A DNA stretch of 64,000 nt, taken from NCBI GenBank assembly GCA_963756605.1, contig CAVWOT010000004.1, forward strand, positions 362,212 through 426,211, written 5' to 3'. This DNA is from Bog-159 sp963756605 (GTDB lineage Bacteria; Acidobacteriota; Terriglobia; Bryobacterales; Bryobacteraceae). The notes beneath the pieces were generated by a model, which was not told the DNA's origin, did no database searches, and saw nothing but the letters and a program-made list of their open reading frames with translations. This document shows, one piece after another, positions 63,262 to 64,000 of this stretch. Position 1 is the first letter of the stretch. Each line of letters starts with the position of its first letter. A program made the translations under genes and the position numbers.

Positions 63262-64000
63262 ATGAACTCGAAGATCACGGAACAACACCGGAGCAGACCG
63301 GCCTACATTTATGTCCGCCAGTCGACGAATGCCCAGGTGCTCCACCACCAGGAAAGTACGGAGCGCCAGTATGCATTGCGAACGATGGCGCTGGAACTGG
63401 GTTGGAGCGAGTCGGCGATTCGGACGCTCGACCGGGACCTGGGCATGACCGGGACCGAGATGACCCGGCGGGAGGATTTCAAGACTCTGGTGGCGGATGT
63501 CTCGATGGGCCAAGTGGGCGCGGTGTTTGCGCTGGAAGTTTCACGGCTGGCGCGCTCGAATCTCGATTGGCATCGGCTGCTGGAGTTGTGCGCACTCACC
63601 GCGACGCTGGTGATCGACGAAGACGGTTGCTACGATCCGTCGGATTTCAACGACGGCCTTTTGCTCGGATTGAAGGGAACAATGGCTCAAGCGGAACTAC
63701 ATTTTTTGCACGCGCGCCTCCAGGGCGGTAAGCTCAACAAAGCGAAAAAAGGCGAACTACGTTTCCCGCTGCCGGTCGGGTATTGCTATGACGAGCAAGG
63801 CCGCATCGTTCCGGACGTCGATGCCGAAGTGCGGGGAGCAGTGGAAATGGTGTTTCGTCTGTTTCGCGAAACGGGCAGCGCCTATGCAGTCGTACATCGC
63901 TTCACGGAAAAGGGCTTACGATTTCCCAAGCGAGCCTACGGCGGGGCATGGGATGGCAAGATTATTTGGGGCCGGCTAAGCCACAGCCGCGTGTTGGGTA
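63262..64000 (+). CDS. Large serine recombinase, C-terminus beyond window
   Basis: At least 246 residues from ATG 63262. Catalytic domain with YIYVRQSTNAQVLHHQESTE (active-site Ser), DRDLGMTGTEMT, AVFALEVSRLARSNLDWHRL and DFNDGLLLGLKGTMAQAELH, then the start of the recombinase domain (LPVGYCYDEQGRIV). Intact in the visible part, unlike cassette 1, which has a frameshift after LARK. Overlapping frame 63135 is not convincing. Confidence 0.93.
   Translation, partial: MNSKITEQHRSRPAYIYVRQSTNAQVLHHQESTERQYALRTMALELGWSESAIRTLDRDLGMTGTEMTRREDFKTLVADVSMGQVGAVFALEVSRLARSNLDWHRLLELCALTATLVIDEDGCYDPSDFNDGLLLGLKGTMAQAELHFLHARLQGGKLNKAKKGELRFPLPVGYCYDEQGRIVPDVDAEVRGAVEMVFRLFRETGSAYAVVHRFTEKGLRFPKRAYGGAWDGKIIWGRLSHSRVLG

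Larger units (their letters stand above)
62437..64000 (+). mobile_element. Serine-recombinase cassette 2, right end beyond window
   Basis: Begins where the intron reverse transcriptase breaks. Holds a HPFHPLRG-type short gene, a CGKPGCKC-type small gene and a serine recombinase, the same plan as cassette 1 (short gene, second small gene, recombinase). Its attachment site on the right is not visible. Confidence 0.7.

Noticed and set aside
63135..63731. 198-codon frame overlapping recombinase 2
   Set aside because: Most of it overlaps the recombinase in another frame and its composition is that of a shadow; the first 40 codons could be a real small gene but I see no proof.
1..64000. tRNA or rRNA genes
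   Set aside because: I looked in the larger intergenic gaps and saw no cloverleaf with TTC-loop and CCA-type end; a tRNA search tool could still find one.

Overview
GC-rich chromosome of an environmental bacterium, most likely an Acidobacteriota member close to the Solibacter/Bryobacter group (inference). Supporting signs are a decayed TIGR03435-type gene, GloVer, FG-GAP and virginiamycin-lyase-like secreted propellers, a 2-oxoacid:ferredoxin oxidoreductase, and many overlapping ATGA/GTGA gene junctions. No rRNA, tRNA or CRISPR array was recognised.

Region 1 (1-10 kb): sugar and envelope genes. A minus-strand operon holds a GT-C glycosyltransferase, a glucose-dehydrogenase-like enzyme and a GH63-like glucosidase that is cut by the window edge. 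It is followed by an RNase H-like exonuclease, an undecaprenyl-phosphate sugar transferase, a Kdo-hydroxylase-like protein, a mannonate-dehydratase-like enolase-superfamily protein joined to a nucleotidyltransferase pair, and an unknown membrane protein.

Region 2 (10-20.5 kb): a cytochrome c maturation operon (ccmE-F-H, zinc-ribbon protein, secreted protein, ccmA-B-C-D) whose CcmE has CXXXY in place of the heme-binding His. A decayed second ccmD lies downstream. korA/korB follow. Region 3 (20.5-32 kb): a cheY-cheB-cheR-cheX cluster, a VOC protein, an FG-GAP protein, DUF2461, murB, a secreted ankyrin protein with a heptamer repeat in its signal peptide, MerR and TIGR03435 pseudogenes, a flippase-like protein with an apparent ATT start, and nrdR.

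Region 4 (32-49 kb): housekeeping and envelope genes, including rpoD, a CDP-alcohol phosphatidyltransferase, an HDOD protein, mutL, an ABC exporter pair, two more membrane envelope enzymes, rsmI, small secreted proteins and a GT2-methyltransferase fusion. Region 5 (49-52.5 kb): a GntR(YtrA)-hydrolase-DUF1648 operon with a clear promoter and operator, then DoxX.

Region 6 (52.5-64 kb): a nested mobile island. It starts with a decayed formaldehyde-dehydrogenase gene. Next is an IS256-like element that appears to carry a CHC2/TOPRIM primase-like passenger; it truncates a GloVer gene. Then comes an IS91-type transposase with a tyrosine integrase split at its catalytic Leu-Arg-His codons by a serine-recombinase cassette flanked by GTGGCG repeats, and finally a group II intron whose reverse transcriptase is cut by a second serine-recombinase cassette. 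Several island genes carry single-base frameshifts. A family of short inverted-repeat elements (about 12.2, 14.9, 17.5, 20.7 and 41.7 kb) is scattered between genes elsewhere.
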